Source: Gemmatimonadaceae bacterium (lineage in GTDB: Bacteria; Gemmatimonadota; Gemmatimonadetes; Gemmatimonadales; Gemmatimonadaceae). From it: DNA of 64,000 nt. The notes below the pieces were generated by a model, which ran no database searches, had not been told where the DNA came from, and was given only the letters and a program-made list of their open reading frames with translations. Each line of letters begins with the position of its first letter. Positions within the stretch are counted from its first letter, which is position 1. Both the position numbers and the translations under genes were made by a program. The stretch spans positions 26,449 to 90,448 of the forward strand of contig DASXKV010000008.1 of assembly GCA_036496605.1 (NCBI GenBank), given 5' to 3'. Of this stretch, positions 52,789 through 61,902 are shown piece after piece.

Positions 52789-53700
52789 ATGCCTGATATG
52801 CAGCCCACGGTCGAACAGCTCCTCGCGGCGGGCGTCCACTTCGGACACCAGACGCGGCGCTGGAATCCCAAGATGCGCCGGTTCATCTTCGCCGAGCGCA
52901 ACGGGATTCACATCATCGACCTGCAGAAGACCCTCCGGCAGATCGAGATCGCGCAGAAGTTGGCGCGTGATGTCATCATGCGCGGTGATAACGTGCTCTT
53001 CGTGTGTACGAAGCCCCAGCTCGCGCAGATCGTCCGCTCCGAGGCCGAGCGCTCCGGCGCGATGTTCATCACCGAGCGCTGGCTCGGCGGTCTCCTCACG
53101 AACTTCACGACGGTAAAAAAGCAGATCCGTCGCATGAAGGACCTCGAAGCAGGCACCGAGGCCGGCGGCGAGTTCGAGAACTACACGAAAAAAGAGCAGC
53201 TGATGCTCAATCGTGAGTCGGAGAAGCTCAAGAAGTACTTGCACGGCATCCGTTCGATGACGCGTCTGCCCGGTCTGCTCTTCATCGTCGACTCGAAGAA
53301 GGAGCGCATCGCCGTCAACGAAGCGAACAAGCTCACTATTCCGATCGTCGCCATTGCCGACACGAATGCGGATCCGGATTTGATTACGGTTCCCATCGCT
53401 GGTAACGACGACGCGATTCGCTCGGTGGAGTTGATCACCAAGGCGATTGCCGATGCGATTGTCGAGGCGCGCCAGTCGGCGCCCGTCCGTGAAGAGGTCG
53501 AGGAAGGGGAGGGACAGACCACCTATAGCTCGGATCGCGGCAGCGAGCCTGCCGAGGAAGGCGAGCGGCGACGTCGCCGCCGGCCACGGCGTCGCCGCGC
53601 CAAGCCAGAGGCGATTGCGGCGCGCCTCAAGGCTCCGGGCGAGGGCGAGAGTGTCGAGGGCGGTGGGGAAGCGGGTGACGTAGCGGAGGAAGTCGAGTAA
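52789..53700 (+). CDS. rpsB: 30S ribosomal protein S2 with charged C-terminal extension
   Basis: 303 residues. The first 230 or so are canonical S2 (LLAAGVHFGHQTRRWNPKM, FITERWLGGLLTNF, PIVAIADTNADPDL). The last 70 are an extra tail: acidic (EEVEEGEGQ), then very basic (GERRRRRRPRRRRAKPE), then acidic again. Such tails are lineage-specific and may contact rRNA or S1. It lies 5 nt after rpsI and upstream of tsf, its usual partner. Confidence 0.97.
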   Translation: MPDMQPTVEQLLAAGVHFGHQTRRWNPKMRRFIFAERNGIHIIDLQKTLRQIEIAQKLARDVIMRGDNVLFVCTKPQLAQIVRSEAERSGAMFITERWLGGLLTNFTTVKKQIRRMKDLEAGTEAGGEFENYTKKEQLMLNRESEKLKKYLHGIRSMTRLPGLLFIVDSKKERIAVNEANKLTIPIVAIADTNADPDLITVPIAGNDDAIRSVELITKAIADAIVEARQSAPVREEVEEGEGQTTYSSDRGSEPAEEGERRRRRRPRRRRAKPEAIAARLKAPGEGESVEGGGEAGDVAEEVE

Positions 53701-53726
53701 AGCTCTGATGCGAGTAGATTTCTTGG

Positions 53727-53753
53727 CGCCGCCGGCTGATGCCGGCGGCGTTT
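53727..53753 (+). terminator. Hairpin between rpsB and tsf
   Basis: A perfect 10-bp stem, CGCCGCCGGC (53727-53736) with GCCGGCGGCG (53741-53750), loop TGAT, followed by TTT. It is 25 nt before tsf and probably reduces transcription into tsf, as the partial terminator does in the rpsB-tsf operons of other bacteria. Confidence 0.65.
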
Positions 53754-53777
53754 CCACGACAGCACAGCAGGTTTGAT

Positions 53778-54380
53778 ATGACGACGATGGTAAGTCCCAA
53801 GGATGTGAAAGAGCTGCGCGACCGTACCGGCGCGGGCATGATGGATTGCAAGAAAGCGCTCGAGGAGACCGGCGGCGACATCGACAAGGCGGTCGAGCAT
53901 CTGCGCAAGACGGGGGCGGCGAAAGCCGAGAAGCGCGCCGGCCGCACTGCGAGCGAAGGCGTGATCGGGCATTACTTGCACCACAACGGCAAGATCGCGG
54001 TACTCGTCGAGCTCAATTGCGAGACCGATTTCGTGGCGCGCAACGAGGAGTTCCAGCAGGTCGCGAAGTATGTCGCCGAGCACATCGCCGCCGCGGCGCC
54101 GATCGCTGTGGACAAGGAACAAATCCCGGGCGAGAAAGTCGAACAAGAACGCCGGATTTTCACCGAGCAGGTGAAACAGAGCGGCAAGCCGGCGAACATG
54201 ATCGACAAGATCGTCGACGGGAAAATCGAGGCGTATTACAAGGACGTAGCACTCATGCACCAAGCGTGGGTGCGGGATCCCAAGAGAACCATCGGTGATC
54301 TCGTGAAGGAATTGTCTGCCAAGACTGGTGAGAACGTGCAGGTTCGACGCTTCGTTAGGTATCAACTCGGCGAGGCCTGA
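53778..54380 (+). CDS. tsf: Translation elongation factor Ts, short form
   Basis: Nucleotide exchange factor for EF-Tu. 200 residues from ATG 53778. The N-terminal UBA-like domain holds VKELRDRTGAGMMDCKKALEE; the core has NCETDFVARNEEFQQ, the TDFVA loop that inserts into EF-Tu. The chain has a single core domain and is roughly 80-90 residues shorter than E. coli EF-Ts, as in Thermus-type short EF-Ts. ATG 53739 would add 13 unconserved residues and is rejected. Confidence 0.96.
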   Translation: MTTMVSPKDVKELRDRTGAGMMDCKKALEETGGDIDKAVEHLRKTGAAKAEKRAGRTASEGVIGHYLHHNGKIAVLVELNCETDFVARNEEFQQVAKYVAEHIAAAAPIAVDKEQIPGEKVEQERRIFTEQVKQSGKPANMIDKIVDGKIEAYYKDVALMHQAWVRDPKRTIGDLVKELSAKTGENVQVRRFVRYQLGEA

Positions 54381-54412
54381 TCATCGAGACCCGATCAGAA
54401 GTTACGAATCGC

Positions 54413-55165
54413 ATGAGGCACGACACGGATCCGACAGGCGTCGAGCGCCTGTCGGATCTCCGATATCCAAGCGTTCTACTCAAGCTCTCCGGCGAGGCGC
54501 TCGCCGGAGAGAAAGGATTCGCGTGGGACTTCGCGATCCTCGAGCGGCTTGCAGGCGAGGTTGCTTCCGTCGTCGAAGCGGGTGCGTCTGTCGGATTGGT
54601 GATCGGTGGCGGAAATCTGGTGCGGGGCCGGTTGCTCTCGGAGTCCGAGAAAGTCGAGCGCGTGACTGGCGACTACATGGGCATGCTCGCGACGGTGATC
54701 AATGCGCTCGCCGTGCAGGACGTACTCGAGCGCAAGGGCCTGACGACGCGCGTCATGACGGCCATCAGGATGGAAGAGGTGGCGGAGCCGTACATACGCC
54801 GGCGAGCGCTTCGGCATCTCGAGAAGGGACGGATCGTCATTTTTGCCGCGGGAACGGGGAATCCGTACTTTTCCACGGACACTGCCGCGGTGCTGCGCGC
54901 CATCCAGATGAAAGCAAACGTCATCATCAAGGCGACGAGCGTCGACGGCGTCTACTCCGCCGATCCGAAACGCGATCCCAACGCGACGCTATATGAGGAG
55001 ATCAGCTTCCGCAACGTGATGCTCGAGAATCTGGGTGTGATCGATCAGACGGCGATCACGCTCTGTAGTGAGAACCAGCTGCCGCTGATCGTTCTCAACA
55101 TCCACCAGCCAGGCGCGTTTGTGAAAGCCGTTCGAGGCGAGCGCGTTGGCACTCTGGTTCGATGA
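54413..55165 (+). CDS. pyrH: UMP kinase
   Basis: Phosphorylates UMP to UDP. 250 residues. The amino-acid-kinase fold starts at VLLKLSGEALAGEKGFAWD, then VIGGGNLVRGR, GDYMGMLATVINALA and FAAGTGNPYFSTDTAAVLRA. The first 18 residues (MRHDTDPTGVERLSDLRY) are an extension beyond the usual start; no better internal start codon with a binding site is seen. The stop overlaps the frr ATG. Confidence 0.96.
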   Translation: MRHDTDPTGVERLSDLRYPSVLLKLSGEALAGEKGFAWDFAILERLAGEVASVVEAGASVGLVIGGGNLVRGRLLSESEKVERVTGDYMGMLATVINALAVQDVLERKGLTTRVMTAIRMEEVAEPYIRRRALRHLEKGRIVIFAAGTGNPYFSTDTAAVLRAIQMKANVIIKATSVDGVYSADPKRDPNATLYEEISFRNVMLENLGVIDQTAITLCSENQLPLIVLNIHQPGAFVKAVRGERVGTLVR

Positions 55166-55716
55166 TGACTATTCAGCAGATTATCAAAGACATGCGTGGC
55201 GCGATGGACAAAGGCATCGAGAGCACGCGCCGGGAGTTCACCTCGATTCGTTCCGGCAAGGCGACGCCGAATATGCTCGACACCGTACGCGTCGACATGT
55301 ACGGCACGTCGATGGCGCTCAACCAGGTTGCGCAGGTATCCGCGCCCGAATCGCGCATTCTGATCGTCACGCCATTCGATAAATCACAGGCAAAGGCCAT
55401 CGAGAAGGCGATCCGCGAGTCTGACCTCGGCCTGGATCCATCGGCACAGGGAGCAATAATCCGCGTACCACTGCCGTCGATGAATGAGCAGCGGCGCAAG
55501 GAGCTTGTCAAAGTGGTCCACAAGCTCGCCGAGGAAGGAAAGATTGCCGTTAGGCACGCGCGTACGCACGCCCGCGAAGGGCTGAAGAAGTTGGAGGGCG
55601 TCTCCGAAGACGACGTCAAGCACGCCGAGAAGGAGCTGCAGAAGATCCACGACGATTACATCCACAAGATCGACGACTTGATCAAGGCCAAAGAGGCCGA
55701 GATCATGGAAGTCTGA
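55162..55716 (+). CDS. frr: Ribosome recycling factor
   Basis: Splits post-termination ribosomes together with EF-G. 184 residues, typical length. Motifs: MDKGIESTRREFTSIRSGKA, PFDKSQAKAIEKAIRESDLG, and PSMNEQRRKELVKVVHKLAE. ATGA overlap with pyrH. In many genomes uppS follows here, but it is absent and cdsA comes next after 46 nt. Confidence 0.97.
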   Translation: MMTIQQIIKDMRGAMDKGIESTRREFTSIRSGKATPNMLDTVRVDMYGTSMALNQVAQVSAPESRILIVTPFDKSQAKAIEKAIRESDLGLDPSAQGAIIRVPLPSMNEQRRKELVKVVHKLAEEGKIAVRHARTHAREGLKKLEGVSEDDVKHAEKELQKIHDDYIHKIDDLIKAKEAEIMEV

Positions 55717-55762
55717 CTCGGCAGCGGCGCAAACCCGTGCGGCGAGCCGCGCCGGAGTTCTC

Positions 55763-56653
55763 GTGTCGGAGCTGACGCGGCGTGTTCTGGTCGGCGTCAT
55801 CGCCGCGCCGCTGGGTATACTCGTTGTGTTTTACGGCGGCGCGCCGCTCGCTGCGCTCCTCGCTGTGCTGTCGGCGCTGGCCGCCTGGGAATTCTTCCGA
55901 ATCGCGCGCGCCACTGGCCTAACGCCAATGGAGGATGTCGGCATTCCGCTCGCCGGCGTCGTACCGCTGTTCGTTCACGCGCGGTATCTGCGCCTCTACG
56001 AGCTTCCGCTCTCGGGAATGGCGATTGCCGTGCTCGCGATTCTCGCCCTCGCGATTTTCATCCGCGGCGCGAACGGCAAGCCGCTCGGTGCCGCGTCCTC
56101 CACCGTGCTCGGCGTGTTATACACGGGAGGAATGCTCAGCTTCGGGTACGCGATTCGGTATCACGATTACGTGATCGAATCCGTTCCCGTCCCGTTAGGC
56201 GGCATACGCGTCGCCGCCGGCGGCCTCTTGTTGCTGCTGCCCGTGTTGTTGACGTGGGCGTCTGACATCGGGGCGTATTTCGTGGGGCGCGCCTTCGGCA
56301 AACGGAAGCTCATGCCCTCGGTGAGTCCCGGCAAGACGGTCGCCGGTGCCGTCGGGGGAGTGGCCGCGACGGTCCTCGTCGGTTGGCTCTACAGCCGTTT
56401 CATCTTGACGCCGTCGACGCAGCTCGCCTTCGTGCGTGGGGGGATTTTCGCCTTTGCGTTGCTGGTGAGCGTCGCGGCGCAGGTCGGTGACCTCGCCGAG
56501 TCGCTGCTCAAGCGTGAGGCAGGCATGAAGGACAGCTCACACATCATCCCAGGCCACGGCGGCGTGCTCGATCGATTCGACAGTCTTCTGTTCGTCCTGC
56601 CGGTGGCTTTCGTGCTGTTCAATGCGTTGCTCGTCTGGGCGCCTCCGCGATGA
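55763..56653 (+). CDS. cdsA: Phosphatidate cytidylyltransferase
   Basis: Makes CDP-diacylglycerol, the precursor of membrane phospholipids. 296 residues from GTG 55763. It has about eight transmembrane helices starting at residue 8, and the C-terminal CdsA signature SLLKREAGMKDSSHIIPGHG followed by GVLDRFDSL. The stop overlaps the dxr ATG by 4 nt. The SelA-like helix count varies by prediction method, but the signature is complete. Confidence 0.95.
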   Translation: MSELTRRVLVGVIAAPLGILVVFYGGAPLAALLAVLSALAAWEFFRIARATGLTPMEDVGIPLAGVVPLFVHARYLRLYELPLSGMAIAVLAILALAIFIRGANGKPLGAASSTVLGVLYTGGMLSFGYAIRYHDYVIESVPVPLGGIRVAAGGLLLLLPVLLTWASDIGAYFVGRAFGKRKLMPSVSPGKTVAGAVGGVAATVLVGWLYSRFILTPSTQLAFVRGGIFAFALLVSVAAQVGDLAESLLKREAGMKDSSHIIPGHGGVLDRFDSLLFVLPVAFVLFNALLVWAPPR

Positions 56654-57783
56654 CGAAGCGACGGGTCGCGATCCTCGGATCCACCGGATCGATCGGGACG
56701 ACCGCGCTGCGGGTCCTGAGCCGCCAACGTGAGCGTTTCGAGGTATCTGCCCTCACGGCGTTCAGTAACGCCGCGCTCCTCCGCGAGCAGGAGACGGAAT
56801 TTCGTCCCGCGTTCGTTGGGCTCGTGAACAACGGCGCGATCGATCATGGCACGTGGCAATGCGGGCGCGAATGCCTCATCGCTGCCGCCACGCGCGACGA
56901 CGTCGACATCGTTCTCAACGCCGTCGTTGGAGCGGCGGGCCTGGATGCGACGCTCGCGGCGCTCGAGCACGGCAAGCGCGTGGCGCTCGCGAACAAGGAG
57001 ACCCTCGTTATGGCAGGACACCTCGTTCAGCAGGCGCGTGAGCGGGGCAAAGGCGAGCTCGTGCCCGTCGATAGCGAGCACAGTGCCATTCTGCAGTGCA
57101 TCACGGGTCGTTCCGGCGTGGACGTGCGGCGCGTCATTCTCACGGCGTCAGGCGGGCCCTTCCGACACTGGACGCCCGAACAGATCGAGCGCGCGACGCT
57201 CGCGGACGCACTCCAGCATCCCACGTGGCGTATGGGACGAAAGATCACCGTTGACAGCGCTACTCTCGCGAACAAGGCCCTCGAGGTCATCGAGGCACAT
57301 TATCTGTTCGGTCTCGCGTTCGAGCAGATCGATGTGGTCGTTCATCCGCAAAGCGTCGTACATTCGTTCGTCGAATTCGTGGACGGTAGCGTGCTGGCCC
57401 AACTCGGCGTACCCAGCATGGAGCTGCCAGTGCTATACGCGCTGACGCATCCCGAACGCGTGCCCGACACCGGTGTACCGCCTTTCGATCCCGTAGAGCT
57501 TTCACCGATGACCTTCGAGCGCGTTCGCGCCAAGGATTTTCCCGCGCTGGCATTGGGAGTCACCGCAGGCCGAACCGCCGGCGCCGCCCCGGCCGTATAC
57601 AATGCGTCCAATGAAGAGGCCGTGTCGCTCTTTCTCGAGGGCCGCATCGGCTTCGCCGATATTCCGCGCGCAATCGAATCCGCGCTCGATGCGCTCGGCT
57701 CGGAGAACGGAGATACGCGCGACGCCATCATCGCCGCCGACGAGGCCGCGCGTCGCCACGTGAGGGACCGATTCCGATGTTAG
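56650..57783 (+). CDS. dxr: 1-deoxy-D-xylulose-5-phosphate reductoisomerase
   Basis: Converts DXP to MEP using NADPH; it uses the product of Dxs encoded at 16251. 377 residues. NADPH motif ILGSTGSIGTTALRVL; catalytic segments LANKETLVMAG, VPVDSEHSAILQC and SGGPFRHW; and the metal/substrate helix TVDSATLANKALEVIEAHYL. It overlaps cdsA (4 nt) and rseP (7 nt), so it belongs to the pyrH-frr-cdsA-dxr-rseP run. Confidence 0.97.
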   Translation: MTKRRVAILGSTGSIGTTALRVLSRQRERFEVSALTAFSNAALLREQETEFRPAFVGLVNNGAIDHGTWQCGRECLIAAATRDDVDIVLNAVVGAAGLDATLAALEHGKRVALANKETLVMAGHLVQQARERGKGELVPVDSEHSAILQCITGRSGVDVRRVILTASGGPFRHWTPEQIERATLADALQHPTWRMGRKITVDSATLANKALEVIEAHYLFGLAFEQIDVVVHPQSVVHSFVEFVDGSVLAQLGVPSMELPVLYALTHPERVPDTGVPPFDPVELSPMTFERVRAKDFPALALGVTAGRTAGAAPAVYNASNEEAVSLFLEGRIGFADIPRAIESALDALGSENGDTRDAIIAADEAARRHVRDRFRC

Positions 57784-59198
57784 CGATACTGTCACCAATC
57801 CTGGTCTTTGGGCTCGTGATCTTCGTGCATGAGCTTGGACACTTCATCGCCGCGAAAGCAGTCGGCGTGTACGCGCCGCGCTTCTCGATCGGCTTCGGGC
57901 CATCGCTCTTTCGCAAGCGCTGGGGCGAGACCGAGTACATCGTTGCCGCGCTCCCGCTCGGCGGTTATGTGCGTATGGCCTCGCGCCTCGATGAAGACGC
58001 GGCCTTTCTCGAGGGGGGCGGCGAGACGACGCCAAGACTGGAGAATCCGGATTTCGATCCGAATGCGATGATTCCATTCGGTCCGCTGCCGATACCGGAA
58101 AATCGTCTCTTCGAGAGCAAGCCGTTGCCGGCGCGCCTGTTGATTCTCATTGCCGGCGTCACCATGAACGTGCTGCTGACGTTCGTGATCGGCGTCGGCT
58201 TGGCACTTCACTTCGGGCGCCCCGTCACGACGACGCGCGTCATTGGGCTGGTTCGTCCGCTGCCTAACGCTCCGGCGCTTGCGCAGCTGCATCCGGGCGA
58301 CACGCTGATTGCAGTGAATGGCAAAACGGTGCGGACCTGGGAGGATGCGCAGAGGGAGATCAGTCGAAGCACGTCGACGGTGGTTTTGCGCACCACGCGG
58401 ACGACGATCAGCATCCCGCTCGGCGGGCCGAATGGGCCAACGACGACCGATTTATTGAGCTCGATCGACGTGCAATGGCCGCCCGTGCTGGACACGGTCG
58501 TCGAAGGCGGACGTGCCCAGATTGCTGGCCTTCAGAGCGGCGACAGCGTGACCGCCATCGACGGAAATCCCATCTCGACATGGGGCGAGCTCGTCGGAAT
58601 CGTCTCCAAGGCAGCTGATCACCCTCTTCGCTTCACGGTCGTTCGGCACGGTCAATCGCAGGACGTTTCGGTGACGCCCAAACCGACGGCCGACACCCTC
58701 GGTGGAGGTATCCAAATCGTCGGCAGGATTGGCGCAGCTCACCCGCTCTCGAATCAGCGGGAGCCGCTGGGCCTCGGTGACGCTGTTGTCGCTGGTGGCC
58801 GGACAACCGCGTTCATGGCCAGTATGATCGTCGACATTGTGAAGGGGTTGCTCACACGGCGCATCTCGGTGGGGCAGCTCAGCGGGCCGGTTGGCATCAC
58901 CAAAATGTCGGTGGAGGCCGCGCGCAGCGGACTCGAGAATCTACTCGGCCTCATCGCGCTGCTCAGCGTCAACGTCGCAATCCTGAACATGCTTCCAATC
59001 CCGATTCTGGACGGCGGCCAGATCCTGATCAACGTACTCGAGTCGGCGAAGGGTAAGCCCTTCAGCCTTCGCACACGCGAGTACATCCTGCGCTTCGGCC
59101 TTCTTGCAATCGCGCTGCTGTTCGTCGTCGTGATGTACAATGACACGCACAGCTGGTTCGCGTGGATTGCCAACTGGCTCGGAAGCCTAAGGGGCTAG
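57777..59198 (+). CDS. rseP: Site-2 intramembrane metalloprotease RseP
   Basis: Cleaves anti-sigma factors and other membrane proteins. 473 residues. The zinc site HELGH is in the first membrane helix (VIFVHELGHFIAAKAVGV, about residues 17-25). Two PDZ domains follow (PALAQLHPGDTLIAVNGKTV; AQIAGLQSGDSVTAIDGNP). The C-terminal helices carry NMLPIPILDGGQI, whose Asp is the third metal ligand. An 80-residue insertion after the first helix (RLDEDAAFLEGGGETT) is longer than in E. coli. Its stop codon lies inside a CTAnCCG heptad stretch. Confidence 0.95.
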   Translation: MLAILSPILVFGLVIFVHELGHFIAAKAVGVYAPRFSIGFGPSLFRKRWGETEYIVAALPLGGYVRMASRLDEDAAFLEGGGETTPRLENPDFDPNAMIPFGPLPIPENRLFESKPLPARLLILIAGVTMNVLLTFVIGVGLALHFGRPVTTTRVIGLVRPLPNAPALAQLHPGDTLIAVNGKTVRTWEDAQREISRSTSTVVLRTTRTTISIPLGGPNGPTTTDLLSSIDVQWPPVLDTVVEGGRAQIAGLQSGDSVTAIDGNPISTWGELVGIVSKAADHPLRFTVVRHGQSQDVSVTPKPTADTLGGGIQIVGRIGAAHPLSNQREPLGLGDAVVAGGRTTAFMASMIVDIVKGLLTRRISVGQLSGPVGITKMSVEAARSGLENLLGLIALLSVNVAILNMLPIPILDGGQILINVLESAKGKPFSLRTREYILRFGLLAIALLFVVVMYNDTHSWFAWIANWLGSLRG

Positions 59199-59218
59199 CC
59201 GCTAACCGCTAGCCTCTG
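59195..59218 (+). repeat. Short heptad array, unit CTARCCG
   Basis: CTA recurs at 59195, 59202 and 59209, and CTG at 59216, always 7 nt apart (CTAGCCG, CTAACCG, CTAGCCT). It spans the rseP stop codon and the start of the rpsO leader. AGGGGCTAG at its left end also occurs at the stop codon of the MBL gene (4553-4561), where TAGGGGC is repeated twice. Confidence 0.7.
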
Positions 59219-59294
59219 CTATGTTTCGTGGCTCATATCGCCAAGACAAAAGCAGCATCATCCGATGGCCGCCGCCCGGCGGGGATCTCACAGA

Positions 59295-59555
59295 ATGGCT
59301 TTCGACAAGACCCCAACAGTTCAGAAGTATCGTACTTCGGAAAAAGATACCGGCTCCTCGCGCGTTCAGGTCGCGATTCTCACGGAGCGAATCAACTACC
59401 TCAACGACCACTTCCGGGTCCACAAGAAGGACCACCACAGTCGGCGTGGCTTGTTGAGGATGGTTGGCAGACGTCGCCGCTTGTTGAAGTACATGAGGCG
59501 GACAGACGTCGACGGGTATCGCCGAGTCGTACAAGAACTCGGGCTCCGGTATTGA
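59295..59555 (+). CDS. rpsO: 30S ribosomal protein S15
   Basis: 86 residues from ATG 59295 (the upstream ATG 59265 adds an unconserved stretch). Helical S15 motifs: [20 protein letters not shown] and [20 protein letters not shown]. It binds 16S rRNA at the central domain. It precedes pnp, the classic rpsO-pnp operon, with a strong hairpin between them. Confidence 0.96.
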   Translation: MAFDKTPTVQKYRTSEKDTGSSRVQVAILTERINYLNDHFRVHKKDHHSRRGLLRMVGRRRRLLKYMRRTDVDGYRRVVQELGLRY

Positions 59556-59574
59556 TCGGATGAAACACACGCAG

Positions 59575-59607
59575 CGCGCGGGCGCAATCTATGCAGCCCG
59601 CGCGTTT
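59575..59607 (+). terminator. Hairpin between rpsO and pnp
   Basis: CGCGCGGGC (59575-59583) pairs perfectly with GCCCGCGCG (59596-59604), 12-nt loop, then TTT. It lies 24 nt before the pnp start. In E. coli this gap contains a partial terminator and an RNase III site that controls PNPase; a similar role is plausible here. Confidence 0.7.
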
Positions 59608-59631
59608 GCATTTCCCTGAGGCAAAATCGCA

Positions 59632-61902
59632 ATGAAGCAAAGCGTCGAAAAGACGTTCGCCGGCCGGAAGCTCGTTATCGAAACGGGCGGCATGGCGAAG
59701 CAAGCGGCAGGCGCCGCGGTCGTTCAGTTTGGCGACACGAAAGTCCTCGCTGCAGTCACGGTGAGCGAGAATCAGAGTCCGCTGCCGTTCTTCCCGCTCA
59801 CGGTCGAATACAAAGAGCGAACGTATGCGGCGGGAAAAATTCCCGGTGGCTTCATCAAGCGCGAAGGCCGTCCGAGCGACGGCGAGATTCTCTCCGCTCG
59901 CATTGTCGACCGCTCCATTCGGCCGCTCTTTCCGGAAGGGTTCAAGAACGAGGTGCAGGTCTTCGTTTATGTGATCTCGGCCGACCAGGAGAACGACGCG
60001 GATGTTCTCGCGCTCGTCGCGACGTCTTACGCGTTGAACGCGTCGAAAATTCCGTTCTCGGGCCCGATCGCCGGCGTTCGCGTAGGGCGCATCCAGAGTA
60101 AGTGGGTTCTCAACCCGACCTTCCAGCAGCTCGAGTACAGCGACATGGAGCTCGTCGTCGCCGGGTCGAACGATTCCATCGTGATGGTGGAAGGCGGCGC
60201 CCTCGAGGTTTCTGAGGACGATGTCGTCGAAGCCCTCAACGTCGCGCACAAAGGCATTCGAGAGCTGATCGCCACACAGGAAGAGCTCCTCGCGAAAACG
60301 GAGCGGACGCCAAAGATGTCCTGGGAAAAGGCGTCGCTCCCCGAAGGGCTGGAAGTCCGCGTGAAGTCGCTCGCCGAAGGACGAATCAGCGAGGCGTTGA
60401 ATCAGAAGGACAAGCACACGCGCATCGAGGCCGTGGAACGCACGAAGCGCGAGCTCGCCGACGAATTGCTCGTCGACTTCCCCGACGCGGCCAAGGAGCT
60501 GCACACGCTGCTCGGAGACGTCGAGTACCACCAGCTTCGCAACCAGGTACTCTCGAGCGGCCATCGCGTCGACGGGCGCACCTCCAAGGAAGTTCGTCCA
60601 ATCACGATCGAAGCGGGACTGCTGCCGCGCGCGCACGGCTCGTCGCTCTTCACGCGCGGCCAGACGCAGGCGCTGGTCGTCGCCACGTTAGGCACACAGA
60701 ACGACGTGCAGCGACTCGACTCGATTGACGAGCCGCAGGAAGTTACGAAGTCGTTCATGCTGCACTACAACTTCCCGCCCTTCTCCACGGGCGAAGTCAG
60801 ACCAGTGCGCGGTACGTCGCGCCGCGAGATCGGCCACGGCAACCTGGCTGAGCGCGCGTTGCAAGGCGTGCTGCCGGCATTCGAGGAATTCCCGTACACG
60901 ATTCGTATCGTCTCCGACGTTCTCGAATCCAACGGATCGTCGTCGATGGCATCGGTATGTGGCGGATCGCTGGCCTTGTTCGACGCGGGCGTCCCGATGC
61001 GCGCCGCCGTCGCCGGTGTGGCGATGGGATTGATCAAGGAAGGAAAGCGCTACGCGATCCTCACGGACATCCTCGGCACCGAGGATCATCTCGGCGACAT
61101 GGATTTCAAAGTTGCCGGCACCAGCAACGGCATCACCTCGATCCAGATGGACATCAAGGTCGAGGGACTCGATTTACAGATCATGAAGGAGGCGCTCGCG
61201 CAGGCACGCGAAGGGCGCATGCACATTCTTGGCGAGATGGACAAGGCGCTGGCGCAGCCGCGCGCCGACCTCTCGCGCTACGCACCGCGCATAGTGACGC
61301 TGCAGATCAGCCCCGAGAAGATCGGCGATCTCATCGGACCGAAGGGCAAGACGATTCGCGGAATCCAGGACGAGACCGGCGCGGAGCTCACGGTCGACGA
61401 CTCTGGCCTGGTTACGATCGCAGCCGTCGGTGGCGACGCGATGGAGCGCGCGCGGCAGATGGTGCAGGCCCTCACCGCGGAGCCAGTCGTCGGTGAGATC
61501 TACGAAGGTCCGGTGAAGTCGACAACGCCGTTCGGCGCGTTCATCGAGATCATGCCAGGCACCGAGGGCTTGCTGCACATCTCTGAAATGCAGCACGGCC
61601 GCACCGAGAAGACGGAAGACGTCGTCAAGAAAGGCGATCGCGTCCGTGTGAAGCTCATCGAGCGTGACGAGCGTGGGCGCCTGCGTCTCTCTCGTAAGGC
61701 GCTTCTGCCGAAGCCCGAGAGCACGGGCGATGGCAGCGCGAGCGGCGGTTCGAGCAATGGCAGCGAGGGAGAAGGCGGCGAGCCAGTCGAACGCGCCGCT
61801 GATCAAGCCGGTCATGGAGAACGAGGTGAGCGGGGCGGCGGCGGCGGTGGCGGCCGTGGTGATCGTCCACGTCGCGGCGGAGAACGCTCGCGACGCCAGT
61901 GA
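59632..61902 (+). CDS. pnp: Polyribonucleotide nucleotidyltransferase
   Basis: Phosphorolytic 3'-5' exoribonuclease. 756 residues. Two RNase PH domains (first: VEYKERTYAAGKIPGGFIKR; second: TRGQTQALVVATLGTQND and SNGSSSMASVCGGSLALFDA) flank the helical linker. Then KH (IGPKGKTIRGIQDETGAELT) and S1 (EGPVKSTTPFGAFIEI). The last 60 residues form a Gly/Ser/Arg-rich tail (ERGGGGGGGRGDRPRRG), probably unstructured and possibly an RNA- or RNase-contacting tail. It works with RNase Y (11223). Its stop overlaps the GTG of the peptidase gene. Confidence 0.97.
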   Translation: MKQSVEKTFAGRKLVIETGGMAKQAAGAAVVQFGDTKVLAAVTVSENQSPLPFFPLTVEYKERTYAAGKIPGGFIKREGRPSDGEILSARIVDRSIRPLFPEGFKNEVQVFVYVISADQENDADVLALVATSYALNASKIPFSGPIAGVRVGRIQSKWVLNPTFQQLEYSDMELVVAGSNDSIVMVEGGALEVSEDDVVEALNVAHKGIRELIATQEELLAKTERTPKMSWEKASLPEGLEVRVKSLAEGRISEALNQKDKHTRIEAVERTKRELADELLVDFPDAAKELHTLLGDVEYHQLRNQVLSSGHRVDGRTSKEVRPITIEAGLLPRAHGSSLFTRGQTQALVVATLGTQNDVQRLDSIDEPQEVTKSFMLHYNFPPFSTGEVRPVRGTSRREIGHGNLAERALQGVLPAFEEFPYTIRIVSDVLESNGSSSMASVCGGSLALFDAGVPMRAAVAGVAMGLIKEGKRYAILTDILGTEDHLGDMDFKVAGTSNGITSIQMDIKVEGLDLQIMKEALAQAREGRMHILGEMDKALAQPRADLSRYAPRIVTLQISPEKIGDLIGPKGKTIRGIQDETGAELTVDDSGLVTIAAVGGDAMERARQMVQALTAEPVVGEIYEGPVKSTTPFGAFIEIMPGTEGLLHISEMQHGRTEKTEDVVKKGDRVRVKLIERDERGRLRLSRKALLPKPESTGDGSASGGSSNGSEGEGGEPVERAADQAGHGERGERGGGGGGGRGDRPRRGGERSRRQ

